A DNA stretch of 34,565 nt from Acidobacteriota bacterium. Lineage in GTDB: Bacteria > Acidobacteriota > Blastocatellia > Pyrinomonadales > Pyrinomonadaceae. Numbering within the stretch: the stretch's first letter is position 1; each line of letters starts with the position of its first letter. Under the pieces are notes generated by a model that was not told the origin of the DNA, ran no database searches, and saw only the letters and a program-made list of their open reading frames with translations. This document shows, piece by piece, positions 1 through 7,584 of the stretch. Where the stretch lies: positions 1-34,565 of the forward strand of contig JAIVJC010000025.1 in NCBI GenBank assembly GCA_020200235.1, written 5' to 3'. The position numbers were made by a program, and so were the translations under genes.

Positions 1-1992
1 CTCCTCTACGCGGTCGGCTACGTCTTCGGCGACATGACGACGGCGGCGACCGCCGCGGGCGCCGAGACGAACCGCTGGCTCACGGACGCGGCGATCCTCC
101 CGCTCGTCCTGATCCCGCTGACGTTCGGGAACTCGGTCGTGCGCTACCGCCTGATGGACGTGGACATCGTCGTCCGCAGAGCCGCCGTCTACGCGCTCAC
201 CACGGTCTTCCTCGCGCTGATGATCGGCACGGTCGTCTACGTCGCCGGTCTCTACGCCTTCGGCGGCGAGCTCTCGACCGGCGCGATCACGCTGCGCGTC
301 ATCGTCGCCGTGCTCGCGATGTCGATCATCGTGATGACCGCCGCGCCCGTGAAGCATTTCCTGCAGGAGCGTGTGGATCGGCTCTTCTACGGCGAGCGCT
401 ACGATCTGCGCCACAGCCTGCTCGACTTCGGTCGCACGCTCTCGGCGACGACCGCGCTCGAGCCGCTCCTGGACGCGCTCATCAGCCGCCTGCACGAGGT
501 GCTGGGCGTGGCGCGCGTCGCGATCTTCGTCGAGGACAGTGCGTCGCCGGGCGGCTACCGCGTGGCGCGCTCCGTCGGCTTGTCGAACGAGCTGATCGTG
601 CCGCAGGACTTCCGCGAGATGATCCGCACGCGCTCGGCGGCGGCGAGGATCGTGCGCGCCGACGACATCGATCTCGCGTTCGAGACTTCCGGCTTCGTCC
701 GCCGCGCGCTCCACTACTACGTGCCGTGCGTCGTGCGCAGCCGCATGGTCGCCGTCATCGGGCTCGGGCGCTCGACGGGCGGCGCGCTGCTCTCCTCGGA
801 AGATTTGGAAATCCTGCGCACCGTCTCCGGCTACGTCGCGGTCGCGATCGAGAACAGTCTGCTCTACCAGGAGCAGGCGGAGCGCGCCGCGGAGCTGGAG
901 ATGCTGAAGGAGTTCAACGAGTCCATCGTCGAGTCGATCAACGTCGGGCTGCTGGCGGTGGACACGGAGGGGCGCGTCACGGGCTGCAACTCGTCGCTCG
1001 AAGGGCTGATGTGGGTGGCGCGCGACGAGGCGCTCGGCAGCCGCGTCGAGGAGCTCTTCGCCGAGGACTTCGCCGAGACGCTCGAACAGGTGTTGGGCGA
1101 CGCGGGCTGGCAGCTCTCGGAGCTGCGCCACATCTACAAGCTGCACACGGCGACCCGCACCGGGCGACCGCTCGTCCTCAACATCGCCATCGCGCCGCTG
1201 CGGCGCGCCGAGTCGGGCGAGCACAAGGGCGCGCTCGTCGTCCTGGAAGACGTGACGGCGCGCGTCAGATTAGAAGAGCAGTTGCAGCAGAGAGAGAAGC
1301 TGTCGTCCATCGGACTCCTCGCGGCGGGCGTCGCGCACGAGATCAACACGCCGCTCACAGGCGTCTCGTCCTACACGCAGATGCTCTTGGGGATGTTCGC
1401 CGAGCACGATCCGAAACACAAGCTGTTGGAGAAGATTCACCGGCAGACCGAGCGCGCCACGGGGATCGTCAACAACCTGCTGAACTTCTCGCGCACGGGC
1501 TCGGTCACGGAGTTCGGCGAGGTGGACTTGAACCACGTGCTCGACGACACGCTGCAACTCCTGGAGCCCCAGTTGCGCCAGTCGCAGGTCGAGATGGTGC
1601 GCGAGTACGAGGCGGGGCTGCCGCGCGTCTACGCGAACGCGGGCAAGCTCCAGCAGGTCTTCACCAACCTCCTGCTGAACGCGCGCGACGCGCTGCCGGC
1701 GGGCGGGCTCATCACGCTTACGACCGCGAGCGACGACGACACGGTCACCGTCCACGTCGCGGACACCGGGATCGGCATCGCGCCCGAGAACGTCGCGCGC
1801 ATCTACGATCCGTTCTTCACGACGAAGGGCGTCGGTCGCGGCACGGGGCTCGGGCTCGCGGTCTCCTACGGCATCGTGCAGGAGCACTCCGGCCACATCG
1901 CCGTCGAGAGCGCGCCGGGGCGTGGGACGACCTTCCGCATCACGCTCCCCACCGCGCAGGGTCGCGCGCGCCTGCAAGCCGCGGGCGACTGA
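1..1992 (+). CDS. Membrane sensor histidine kinase, GAF-PAS-HisKA-HATPase (5' partial)
   Basis: The frame is open from base 1, so the true start lies outside the window; the ATG at 34 is internal. Membrane-spanning segments come first (about 88-360), followed by the linker typical of acidobacterial kinases (VDRLFYGERYD). A GAF-like domain follows (about 420-860), then a PAS domain (about 930-1270), then the HisKA H-box VAHEINTPL with its phospho-acceptor His near 1336. The ATPase has an N-box (NLLLNARDAL), a G1 box (DTGIGIAP) and a G2 box (GRGTGLGLA). It should autophosphorylate and pass phosphate to a response regulator. The NtrC-type regulator at 4845 is a plausible partner but is not adjacent. 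The sensed signal is unknown. The gene ends at a perfect palindrome shared with the convergent esterase. Confidence 0.93.
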   Translation, partial: LLYAVGYVFGDMTTAATAAGAETNRWLTDAAILPLVLIPLTFGNSVVRYRLMDVDIVVRRAAVYALTTVFLALMIGTVVYVAGLYAFGGELSTGAITLRVIVAVLAMSIIVMTAAPVKHFLQERVDRLFYGERYDLRHSLLDFGRTLSATTALEPLLDALISRLHEVLGVARVAIFVEDSASPGGYRVARSVGLSNELIVPQDFREMIRTRSAAARIVRADDIDLAFETSGFVRRALHYYVPCVVRSRMVAVIGLGRSTGGALLSSEDLEILRTVSGYVAVAIENSLLYQEQAERAAELEMLKEFNESIVESINVGLLAVDTEGRVTGCNSSLEGLMWVARDEALGSRVEELFAEDFAETLEQVLGDAGWQLSELRHIYKLHTATRTGRPLVLNIAIAPLRRAESGEHKGALVVLEDVTARVRLEEQLQQREKLSSIGLLAAGVAHEINTPLTGVSSYTQMLLGMFAEHDPKHKLLEKIHRQTERATGIVNNLLNFSRTGSVTEFGEVDLNHVLDDTLQLLEPQLRQSQVEMVREYEAGLPRVYANAGKLQQVFTNLLLNARDALPAGGLITLTTASDDDTVTVHVADTGIGIAPENVARIYDPFFTTKGVGRGTGLGLAVSYGIVQEHSGHIAVESAPGRGTTFRITLPTAQGRARLQAAGD

Positions 1993-2040
1993 AGCGCTCC
2001 TCCCGCTTCACGAACGCGAAAGCTTGGAGATGAAAATTTA

Positions 2041-2072
2041 GCCGCCGGACGCGGGCGCCCGCGTCCGGCGGC
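2041..2072. terminator. Perfect 32-bp palindrome, bidirectional terminator
   Basis: Sixteen bases (gccgccggacgcgggc) are followed directly by their exact reverse complement, with no spacer. In RNA the central bases would form the loop. T-rich sequence follows on the right (ttcatgtttt), and an A-rich stretch precedes on the left (atgaaaattta), which gives a U-tract on the other strand. The site lies between the convergent kinase and esterase genes, so it can end both transcripts. Confidence 0.85.
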
Positions 2073-2091
2073 TTCATGTTTTATCGCCTTC

Positions 2092-3213
2092 CTACTTTTT
2101 AGCGTCCAGCGAATCGAGCAGGAGCCAGAAGTAGGGCAGCACTTCCGTGTAGAGCCTCCCCGTCCGACCCCACATGCGGTTGCGGTGATCGCCGTTGTAC
2201 TCCTCGAAGGTGAAGGGCACTCGCAGCTCCGTCAGCTTGTGCGCGAGGGCGCGCGCGGTCGGCGGGATGTGCGTGAACTCGTCCTCCCAGCCGGTGTCGA
2301 AGCGAAAGCCCCGCAGCTTCGTCAGGTTCTCCCTGTAGCGCGCGGCCATGTTGAGCGGGAAGTTCTCCTCCCACTTCGAGAAGGCGGGCTCGTTGGGCAC
2401 GAGTTTCCCGCCGACCTCTTTGAAAGGCAGATCGGCGTAGAAGGGCGGTCGGTCGGGCGCGGGCGAGAAGGCTTGCGCGAGGCAGAGCGCGCCGACGGTG
2501 TAGATGCCGCCGCGGTAGACCTCTTCGAGAGTCGTCATCCGGAAGAGCTTCGCGAACGCGGGGTTCTCGATCGACAGGTCGGCGCCCCAGCCGAGCACCG
2601 CCGGGTTCATCCCGTAGGCGACGCTGAAAACGTCCGGGCGACGCATGCCGAGGCGGAGCGCGCCGTGCCCGCCCATCGAGTGACCGGCGACGCCGCGGCT
2701 CTCGGCGCGGGCGAGCGTGCGAAATTTTTTGTCGATATAGCCGACCAGGTCTTGCGACGTGAAGTCTTCCCAGTTACCCGTCGCCGAGGAGTTCGTGTAG
2801 AAGCTCCCCATCATCTTCGTGCGCTCGTCGGGCACGACGACGATCATCTCGCCGAAGCGGCCCTCGGCGATCCCGCGATCCATCAGACCCTGCACCGTGC
2901 CCCACGCCGCCGTGTTGCCCTTCCACGCGGAGGTGAACTCCTCGTCCGTGTCGCCGATGCCGTGCAGCAGGTAGACGACCGGGTAGCGCTTCGTCGTCGC
3001 CGTGTCATAACTCGGCGGCAGGTAGACGGAGACGCGGCGGTCGGTTGACTCGCCCGTCGCGTTGCGCTCCAGCGACGCCCCGTGGACGGTCTCGCGGACG
3101 AGCCGCCCGGCTTGAGCGAGCGCGGGCGTGACGAAGAACAGGGTTAAGAGTAAGAGCCCGGCGAGGCGCGCGGCGTCGCGCGCGCGGGAGTTTCGGCGGT
3201 TCGGATTTGTCAT
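2092..3213 (-). CDS. Secreted alpha/beta-hydrolase, esterase D / feruloyl-esterase-like family
   Basis: This 373-residue protein starts with a basic stretch and a hydrophobic segment ending in PALAQA (about residues 16-36), a clear export signal. The mature part has the putative-esterase fold signatures YLLHGIGD (about 81-88, oxyanion side), the nucleophile elbow GHSMGG with Ser179, and a late NGDHRNRMW motif carrying the likely catalytic His. Length and motif order fit a complete member of the family that includes S-formylglutathione hydrolase and XynZ-type feruloyl esterases. The substrate cannot be read from sequence. Because of the signal peptide, action on an extracytoplasmic ester is more likely than formaldehyde metabolism. 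The gene stands alone on the minus strand and converges on the kinase. Confidence 0.88.
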   Translation of the reverse strand: MTNPNRRNSRARDAARLAGLLLLTLFFVTPALAQAGRLVRETVHGASLERNATGESTDRRVSVYLPPSYDTATTKRYPVVYLLHGIGDTDEEFTSAWKGNTAAWGTVQGLMDRGIAEGRFGEMIVVVPDERTKMMGSFYTNSSATGNWEDFTSQDLVGYIDKKFRTLARAESRGVAGHSMGGHGALRLGMRRPDVFSVAYGMNPAVLGWGADLSIENPAFAKLFRMTTLEEVYRGGIYTVGALCLAQAFSPAPDRPPFYADLPFKEVGGKLVPNEPAFSKWEENFPLNMAARYRENLTKLRGFRFDTGWEDEFTHIPPTARALAHKLTELRVPFTFEEYNGDHRNRMWGRTGRLYTEVLPYFWLLLDSLDAKK

Positions 3214-3590
3214 GCTCGCTTCCTTTGAGTCGGTCGGGGCGAGGACTTCTCAGGCGCGGGCGTGGGAGTTCGTCGTGCGGGAGATCAAGCCCCGTGCCAG
3301 CGCGCGCGTAAACGACGGAGACCGTAAACGCAGCCTTCCGTGGGAGAGACGCGCGGGGCGCCGCAAACGTCTACCGCCGATTCCGGGAACGACGGTTCGC
3401 GCTGACGGGAATGATCGGAGGCTGCGCCGGGTTGGACGCGCGCAGGTAACGACGCGCGTGCGCGCGCCGTTAACAACACTCCGGGGCGGCGCGCGGCGCG
3501 AGCGGCGCACTTCAGTCTTTTTCTTTCCCGCGCTTGGTGCTAAGCTCTCGGCGCTTTAACCGAACAACTCATGCGGCGGGTTAAACGATC
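3214..3590. other. Divergent intergenic region, no gene seen
   Basis: This stretch separates the divergent esterase and the next plus-strand gene and must hold both promoters. A minus-strand frame covers part of it (3250-3510), but its composition is Arg-rich and low in information, as expected by chance in such DNA. Only a pyrimidine tract around 3515-3531 (tctttttctttcccgcg) stands out. No confident -35/-10 pair was identified. Confidence 0.5.
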
Positions 3591-4718
3591 ATGTCTCACG
3601 GCGGCGGACTTGTATTGAGGGGCGGGCGCGTCCTCGCGCTCGCGCGTCCTGCGTTTCTCGCTCTGGCTTTGGCGGCGGCGTGCGCCTCGACGCGTGCCGC
3701 CGTGCGCGCGGACGACGGCGGCGGCGCGAACATGAGCGACGCCGCGCCGCGGTGGCTCGTGGTGCAGTTGCGCTCGTTCGTGCCGGGGGCGGCGGGGCGC
3801 GTGGTCGTCGAGCCGAACGCCTCGGGCGGGGTGGTGCGGCTGCGCGCGACGCGACTGCCCGCGCCGTCCACGGTCACGCCGGGCGCGCGCGCCTTCGTCG
3901 TGTGGGCGACGGGCGGCGAGGTCAGGCGTCTCGGCGAGCTGCGGCGCGACGCGCGCGGCAACGCGTCGATCGAATTCAGCCACCCCGCGGGGTTCGCGAG
4001 CTACAGCCTGCTCGTCACGGCGGAGGAGGGCGCGCAGCCCGAACACCCCGCCGGCGCGTTCGTCTTCTCCACGCGCGCGGGCGAGGTCTCCCCGCTCTAC
4101 CCCGTGCGGCGCGAAGAGGCGCGGACGACGACGACGACGACAACGCCGCCGCCGCGCGCCGCAGCCGTCCGCGAGAGAACCGTGACGGGCACGCCGAGAG
4201 AGTCGCCCGCGCCGAAGCCGACTCCCGCGACCCCGGCGGTTAAACTTGCGCCGCCCGTGAGGAGCGTCGCGTCCGCGCGCCCGCCGGCGACGCCTCGCGC
4301 CCCGTCTCCCGTGACGGCCGCGAGCGCGGCAGAGTTCTACGAGAGCATCAACTCGGCGGTCGAAGACCCTTCAGCCGCGCGCACGCTCACGCTGGCGGGC
4401 GAGGGCAGGGCGCGGCGCGGCGGGGGCGAGGCGCGCGTCGCCACGCGCGCCGGCACGGCGTACGTGCGCGTGCGCTTCCGCCGCGTGCCGCCGCCCGCGC
4501 GCTACGGCGTGCGCAAGTACGTGATGTGGGCTGAGACGCAGGACGAGGGCACGCTCTTCCTGCGCGCGCTCCCCGCGACGCGCCTCAACCGCCGCACGGT
4601 CTACGCCCGGCGACCCAACTTCCCCTCGAACGACTTCCAACTCGCCGTCACAGCCGAGCGCAGCTACCCACGCCCCCGCCCGCGCGGTCGCCGCGTCTTA
4701 ACGACCGTCAATCGTTAA
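3591..4718 (+). CDS. Secreted protein of two related domains joined by a Thr/Pro linker
   Basis: The product is 375 residues long. Residues 10-40 form a hydrophobic export signal; a Cys in the context LAAACAST could be a lipoprotein site, although the lipobox is imperfect. Two segments of about 80 residues resemble each other (about 55-150 and 265-355). Each ends with a 'YVMWA/FVVWA... LG/LRAL... SYSLLVTAEE/FQLAVTAE' pattern, and they are joined by a linker rich in Thr, Pro and Ala that is encoded partly by an acg-triplet run near 4128. The FVVWA pattern recalls the extracytoplasmic domain of anti-sigma-K-like proteins, but the link is weak. Function is unknown; an envelope role is inferred. 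A heptad repeat begins directly after its stop codon. Confidence 0.72.
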   Translation: MSHGGGLVLRGGRVLALARPAFLALALAAACASTRAAVRADDGGGANMSDAAPRWLVVQLRSFVPGAAGRVVVEPNASGGVVRLRATRLPAPSTVTPGARAFVVWATGGEVRRLGELRRDARGNASIEFSHPAGFASYSLLVTAEEGAQPEHPAGAFVFSTRAGEVSPLYPVRREEARTTTTTTTPPPRAAAVRERTVTGTPRESPAPKPTPATPAVKLAPPVRSVASARPPATPRAPSPVTAASAAEFYESINSAVEDPSAARTLTLAGEGRARRGGGEARVATRAGTAYVRVRFRRVPPPARYGVRKYVMWAETQDEGTLFLRALPATRLNRRTVYARRPNFPSNDFQLAVTAERSYPRPRPRGRRVLTTVNR

Positions 4719-4826
4719 AGACCGTGAACCGTGACGGGTGACAGGTGACAGGTGGAAACCTGTTCTGACCTGTCACCCGTCACGGTTCACGGTTCACGGT
4801 CTTGTCCGCTTGTCACTTGTCACCCG
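4719..4826. repeat. Heptad hairpin, GTGA family (locus 1)
   Basis: The left arm reads in 7-nt words from 4724: GTGAACC, GTGACGG, GTGACAG, GTGACAG. The right arm returns as TCACCCG then TCACGGT three times (4773-4800). The arms 4719-4745 and 4768-4802 are near-perfect inverted repeats; the right arm has one extra heptad. Two more reverse units (TCACTTG, TCACCCG) lie at 4813-4826, slightly out of register. The element fills the gap between the secreted protein and the response regulator. Confidence 0.85.
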
Positions 4827-4844
4827 CCGCTGTTTAATTAGCGC

Positions 4845-6167
4845 ATGGCGAAGAAGGGCTCGATCCTCGTCGTGGACGACGAGGAGATCATGCGCGACGT
4901 CTTGGAGACGCTGCTCTCGGCGGAAGGCTACCGCGTCGATCTGGCGCGCACCGGCGAGGAGGGCTTGGAGTATTACGGGCGCAAGCCCTACGACGTGGTG
5001 CTGCTCGACGTTTCGATGCCGGGCATGGGCGGGCTTCGCGCGCTCGAAGAGATTCTGAAGGCGGACGCCGAGGCGGTCGTCCTGATGGTGACGGCTTACG
5101 CCACGTTCGACACGGCGATCGCCGCGTGGGAGCGCGGCGCCGCCGGGTGCATCCGCAAGCCCTTCCAGAACGAGCTGATCCTGGAGCGCGTCGCCAACGG
5201 CATCAAGCGGCGGCGCAAGGAAGAGGAGCGGCAGACGCTGCGGCGCGCTCTCTCGCGCAACGCCGACCGCGGCGGCATCGTCGGTCGCTCCGAGAGGATG
5301 CAGTCGGTCTTCCGCCTCGTCGATCAGGTCGCGCCCGCGCGCTCCACCGTCCTCATCACCGGCGAGAGCGGCACAGGCAAGGAGCTGGTCGCGCGCGCCA
5401 TCCACGAGCAGAGCCCGCGCGCGCAAAAACCGTTCGTCACGGTCAACTCTTCCAACATCCCTTCGGAGCTTCTCGAGTCGGAGCTGTTCGGGCACACGCG
5501 CGGCGCGTTCACCGGCGCGGTCGCGGCGAAGAAGGGGCTCTTCGAAGTCGCCGACGGCGGCTCGATCTTCCTTGACGAGATCGGCGACCTCCCGCCGGAG
5601 ACGCAGGCGCGTCTGCTGCGCGTGTTGCAGGAGAGGGAGTTCACGCCGCTCGGCGACACGGTCCCGCGCCGCGTGGACGTGCGCATCATCGCGGCGACGA
5701 ACGTCGATCTCAAGGAGGCGGTGCGGCAGGGCGCGTTCCGCGAAGACCTCTACTACCGGCTCGCCGTCGTCCCCATCGAGCTGCCGCCTCTGAGGGAGCG
5801 CAGGGAGGACGTGATCGCGCTCGCGCAACACTTCATACGCAAGTACGCGGAGGAGAACGGGCGCGAGGTCTCGGAGGCGGTCGCGCCCGAAGTCCTCGCG
5901 CTCCTGGAAGCCTACACGTGGCCCGGCAACGTGCGCGAGCTGGAGAACGTCATCGAGCGCGCGGTCGTCATCGCGCCGGGCACGGAGATCACGCGCGAGT
6001 GCCTGCCCACCGAGATCGCCGACCCGCGCCACTCCATCGGCGCGGCGACGAGCGCGGGCGCGGGCGCGATCGACGTCTCACGCGGCATCGACTTCTACGA
6101 CGAGGTGCGCCGCTTCGAGGTGGACATCATCCGCCGCGCCCTGGAGCAGACCGGCGGGCACCAGTAA
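4845..6167 (+). CDS. NtrC/AtoC-type sigma-54 response regulator, C-terminal HTH truncated
   Basis: The protein has 440 residues. The receiver domain (1-115) has the acidic pair D11/D12, phospho-acceptor D55 and a Lys in IRKPF. The AAA+ domain (about 145-385) has Walker A GESGTGKE (173-180), the sigma-54 contact loop GAFTGA (220-225), Walker B FLDEIG and a WPGNVREL sensor region. The protein should open sigma-54 promoter complexes with ATP. Its Fis-type DNA-binding helix-turn-helix begins (FEVDIIRRALEQTGGHQ) but stops there, about 25 residues early. The next open frame, in the same reading frame, encodes a DNA-ligase-D domain that lacks its own N-terminus. The receiver and ATPase look intact, but specific DNA binding should be lost. 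No clear Shine-Dalgarno precedes the ATG. Confidence 0.93.
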   Translation: MAKKGSILVVDDEEIMRDVLETLLSAEGYRVDLARTGEEGLEYYGRKPYDVVLLDVSMPGMGGLRALEEILKADAEAVVLMVTAYATFDTAIAAWERGAAGCIRKPFQNELILERVANGIKRRRKEEERQTLRRALSRNADRGGIVGRSERMQSVFRLVDQVAPARSTVLITGESGTGKELVARAIHEQSPRAQKPFVTVNSSNIPSELLESELFGHTRGAFTGAVAAKKGLFEVADGGSIFLDEIGDLPPETQARLLRVLQEREFTPLGDTVPRRVDVRIIAATNVDLKEAVRQGAFREDLYYRLAVVPIELPPLRERREDVIALAQHFIRKYAEENGREVSEAVAPEVLALLEAYTWPGNVRELENVIERAVVIAPGTEITRECLPTEIADPRHSIGAATSAGAGAIDVSRGIDFYDEVRRFEVDIIRRALEQTGGHQ

Positions 6168-6200
6168 TCGACACGGAAGTCTCGCGGCGGCGCGGGGCGT

Positions 6201-6716
6201 TTGCGCTTCGTCGTGCACGAGCACCACGCGAGTCGTCTGCACTTCGACTTCAGGCTCGAAGCGGCGGGCGTGTTGAAGTCCTGGGCGGTGCCGAAGGGAC
6301 CGTCGCTCGATCCGAATGATAAGCGGCTCGCCGTCGAGGTCGAGGATCACTCGCTCTCATACGGCGGCTTCGAGGGCACGATCTCGGAGGGGCGCTACGG
6401 CGCGGGCGAGGTCAGAATCTGGGACGAGGGCACGTACGAGCCGGAGGGCGACGCCGTCGCGCGGATCAGGGAGGGTAAGCTCACGTTCCGGCTGTCGGGC
6501 GGGAAACTGCGCGGCGCGTTCAGCCTCGTCAGGATGGACAGGGGCGAGGGTCAGTGGCTGCTCATCAAAGCGAGGGACGAGTTCGCCGAAGCGGGCTGGG
6601 AGTTGAAGACTATCCTGGAGCCGCGCGCCGCGAAGAGAAGCGGCGGTAAGGAGTCCGCCGCCAGGAAGTCTGCCGCCAGGAAGCCCGCCGCGGAGAAGAG
6701 GGCGCGCGAAGGTTAA
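6201..6716 (+). CDS. LigD-type 3'-phosphoesterase domain protein, N-terminally shortened
   Basis: The product of about 171 residues matches the 3'-phosphoesterase module of bacterial NHEJ ligase D, which trims 3' phosphates and ribonucleotides at DNA ends. The metal-binding motif HHASRLHFDFRLE (about residues 8-20) is present, with His and Asp where the family has them. So are KSWAVPKGPS, VEDHSLSY (His50), the EGRYGAGEV stretch and a Lys/Ala-rich tail. Homologues usually carry some 20-25 residues before this point. Here the only available start is a TTG at 6201, directly before the core, and an in-frame TAA separates it from the truncated regulator upstream. Either a short protein is made from TTG or the gene is damaged. 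It is probably co-transcribed with the glycosylase 10 bp downstream. Confidence 0.82.
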   Translation: MRFVVHEHHASRLHFDFRLEAAGVLKSWAVPKGPSLDPNDKRLAVEVEDHSLSYGGFEGTISEGRYGAGEVRIWDEGTYEPEGDAVARIREGKLTFRLSGGKLRGAFSLVRMDRGEGQWLLIKARDEFAEAGWELKTILEPRAAKRSGGKESAARKSAARKPAAEKRAREG

Positions 6717-6726
6717 GCCCGAAGAC

Positions 6727-7167
6727 GTGCGACTCTGGACCGTTCACCCGCGCTACCTCGACACCAAGGGCTTGCTCGCCGCGTGGCGCGAGGGGCTGCT
6801 CGCGCAGAAGGTCTTGAAGGGCGAGACGCGCGGCTACCGCAACCACCCGCAGCTCGCGCGCTTCAAGGCGGAAGTTGACCCGGTCGGCGCGATCGCCCTC
6901 TACCTGCGCTCGCTCCACGAAGAGGCGACCGCGCGGGGCTACAACTTCGACGTGGGCAAGATCGAGCCGCGCGACTTCGTCGGCAAGCTGCGCTCGACGC
7001 GCGGTCAGCTCCTCTACGAGTGGGCACACCTGAAGTCCAAGCTGTGGCTGCGCGACGAGCGCAGGCACGACGAGCTTAAAAACGTCGAAGAGCCCGATCC
7101 TCATCTGCTCTTCGAGATCGTCGAGGGCGGCGTGGAAGAGTGGGAAGTCGTCGGAGTGAAGCGTTAG
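6727..7167 (+). CDS. Pyrimidine dimer DNA glycosylase family protein (T4 endonuclease V-like)
   Basis: The product is 146 residues from a GTG start. The N-terminal pattern MRLWTVHPRYLD..GL.A.WRE..LAQ and the GYRNHPQL motif are typical of bacterial relatives of T4 endonuclease V, the Pyr_excise family, which removes cyclobutane pyrimidine dimers by glycosylase/AP-lyase action. Length is normal. It follows the ligase-D-type phosphoesterase by 10 bp, so the two look like a small DNA-repair operon: one enzyme leaves blocked 3' ends, the other cleans 3' ends. That cooperation is inference. The assignment to the family is firm, the exact lesion specificity less so. Confidence 0.8.
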   Translation: MRLWTVHPRYLDTKGLLAAWREGLLAQKVLKGETRGYRNHPQLARFKAEVDPVGAIALYLRSLHEEATARGYNFDVGKIEPRDFVGKLRSTRGQLLYEWAHLKSKLWLRDERRHDELKNVEEPDPHLLFEIVEGGVEEWEVVGVKR

Positions 7168-7206
7168 CCGCTGCCACTCATTAGACCTCTTACAAAAGTG
7201 GCGCCG

Positions 7207-7312
7207 GTCAGAACCGCCTGCCGCAAGCGGGCGGGTGCTGTTGTCGGAACCGCCTGCGGTAGCGGGCGGGTATGTGCGCCGTAAGAGACCCGCCCGCTAC
7301 CGCAGGCGGTTC
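7207..7312. repeat. GC-rich inverted/direct repeat cluster
   Basis: A 25-bp arm (7247-7271, gaaccgcctgcggtagcggg...) has a perfect inverted partner at 7288-7312, separated by 16 bases. A diverged direct copy of the same unit lies at 7209-7236. The unit is itself partly self-complementary (ccgcc...gggcgg). It occupies the space between the glycosylase gene and the cyclodeaminase remnant. It looks like a dispersed REP-like unit rather than part of the heptad families elsewhere in the window. Confidence 0.8.
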
Positions 7313-7357
7313 TGACAAAGCCGGCGACTTTTCGAATGTTCGAGGACGGAGGCGCTG

Positions 7358-7577
7358 ATGGAAACACCCGACACGCTGCTGCTGAGCCGGAGCGACGTGA
7401 GCGCGCTGCTCACGCTCGACGAGTGCATCCCGGCGGTCGAGGAAGCCTTCAGGCTGCACGCCGAGGGCAAGAGCCTGCCGCCGGGCGTCCTCGGCGTCCA
7501 CGCGCGCGGCGGCGGCAATCGTCTACGAGAAGGCCGTCTCGTCGAACCGCGGCTCAAGGTTCGCCTTCGCGGGGTGA
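7358..7577 (+). pseudogene. Ornithine cyclodeaminase/mu-crystallin family remnant with internal deletion
   Basis: The first 50 codons encode the family's N-terminus (LLLSRSDVSALLTLDECI, AVEEAFRLHAEGKSLPPG, VLGVHARGGG), with a good ribosome site GGAGG at 7348. The family then continues for some 250 residues, but here the sequence jumps at about 7505-7517 into another frame. That frame reads AIVYEKAVSSNRGSRFAFAG and stops at 7577, which is the usual C-terminal end (A.VYEKA...G). Roughly 80% of the gene is gone. The junction lies in a GGC/GCG run that both sides could share, so a microhomology deletion is likely. An ORF caller would report a 76-residue protein; it should not function. Confidence 0.85.
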
Positions 7578-7584
7578 TCGCTTT

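Noticed and set aside
3128-3559. A 143-codon plus-strand frame over the esterase start and the gap
   Set aside because: Basic low-complexity product, no start signal, antisense to the esterase signal peptide.
4719-4826. CRISPR array
   Set aside because: Repeats are 7-nt words in tandem with inverse arms, with no spacers of even length and no cas genes.
4794-6032. Long antisense frame opposite the response regulator
   Set aside because: It mirrors codon bias of the sense gene and shows no family motif.
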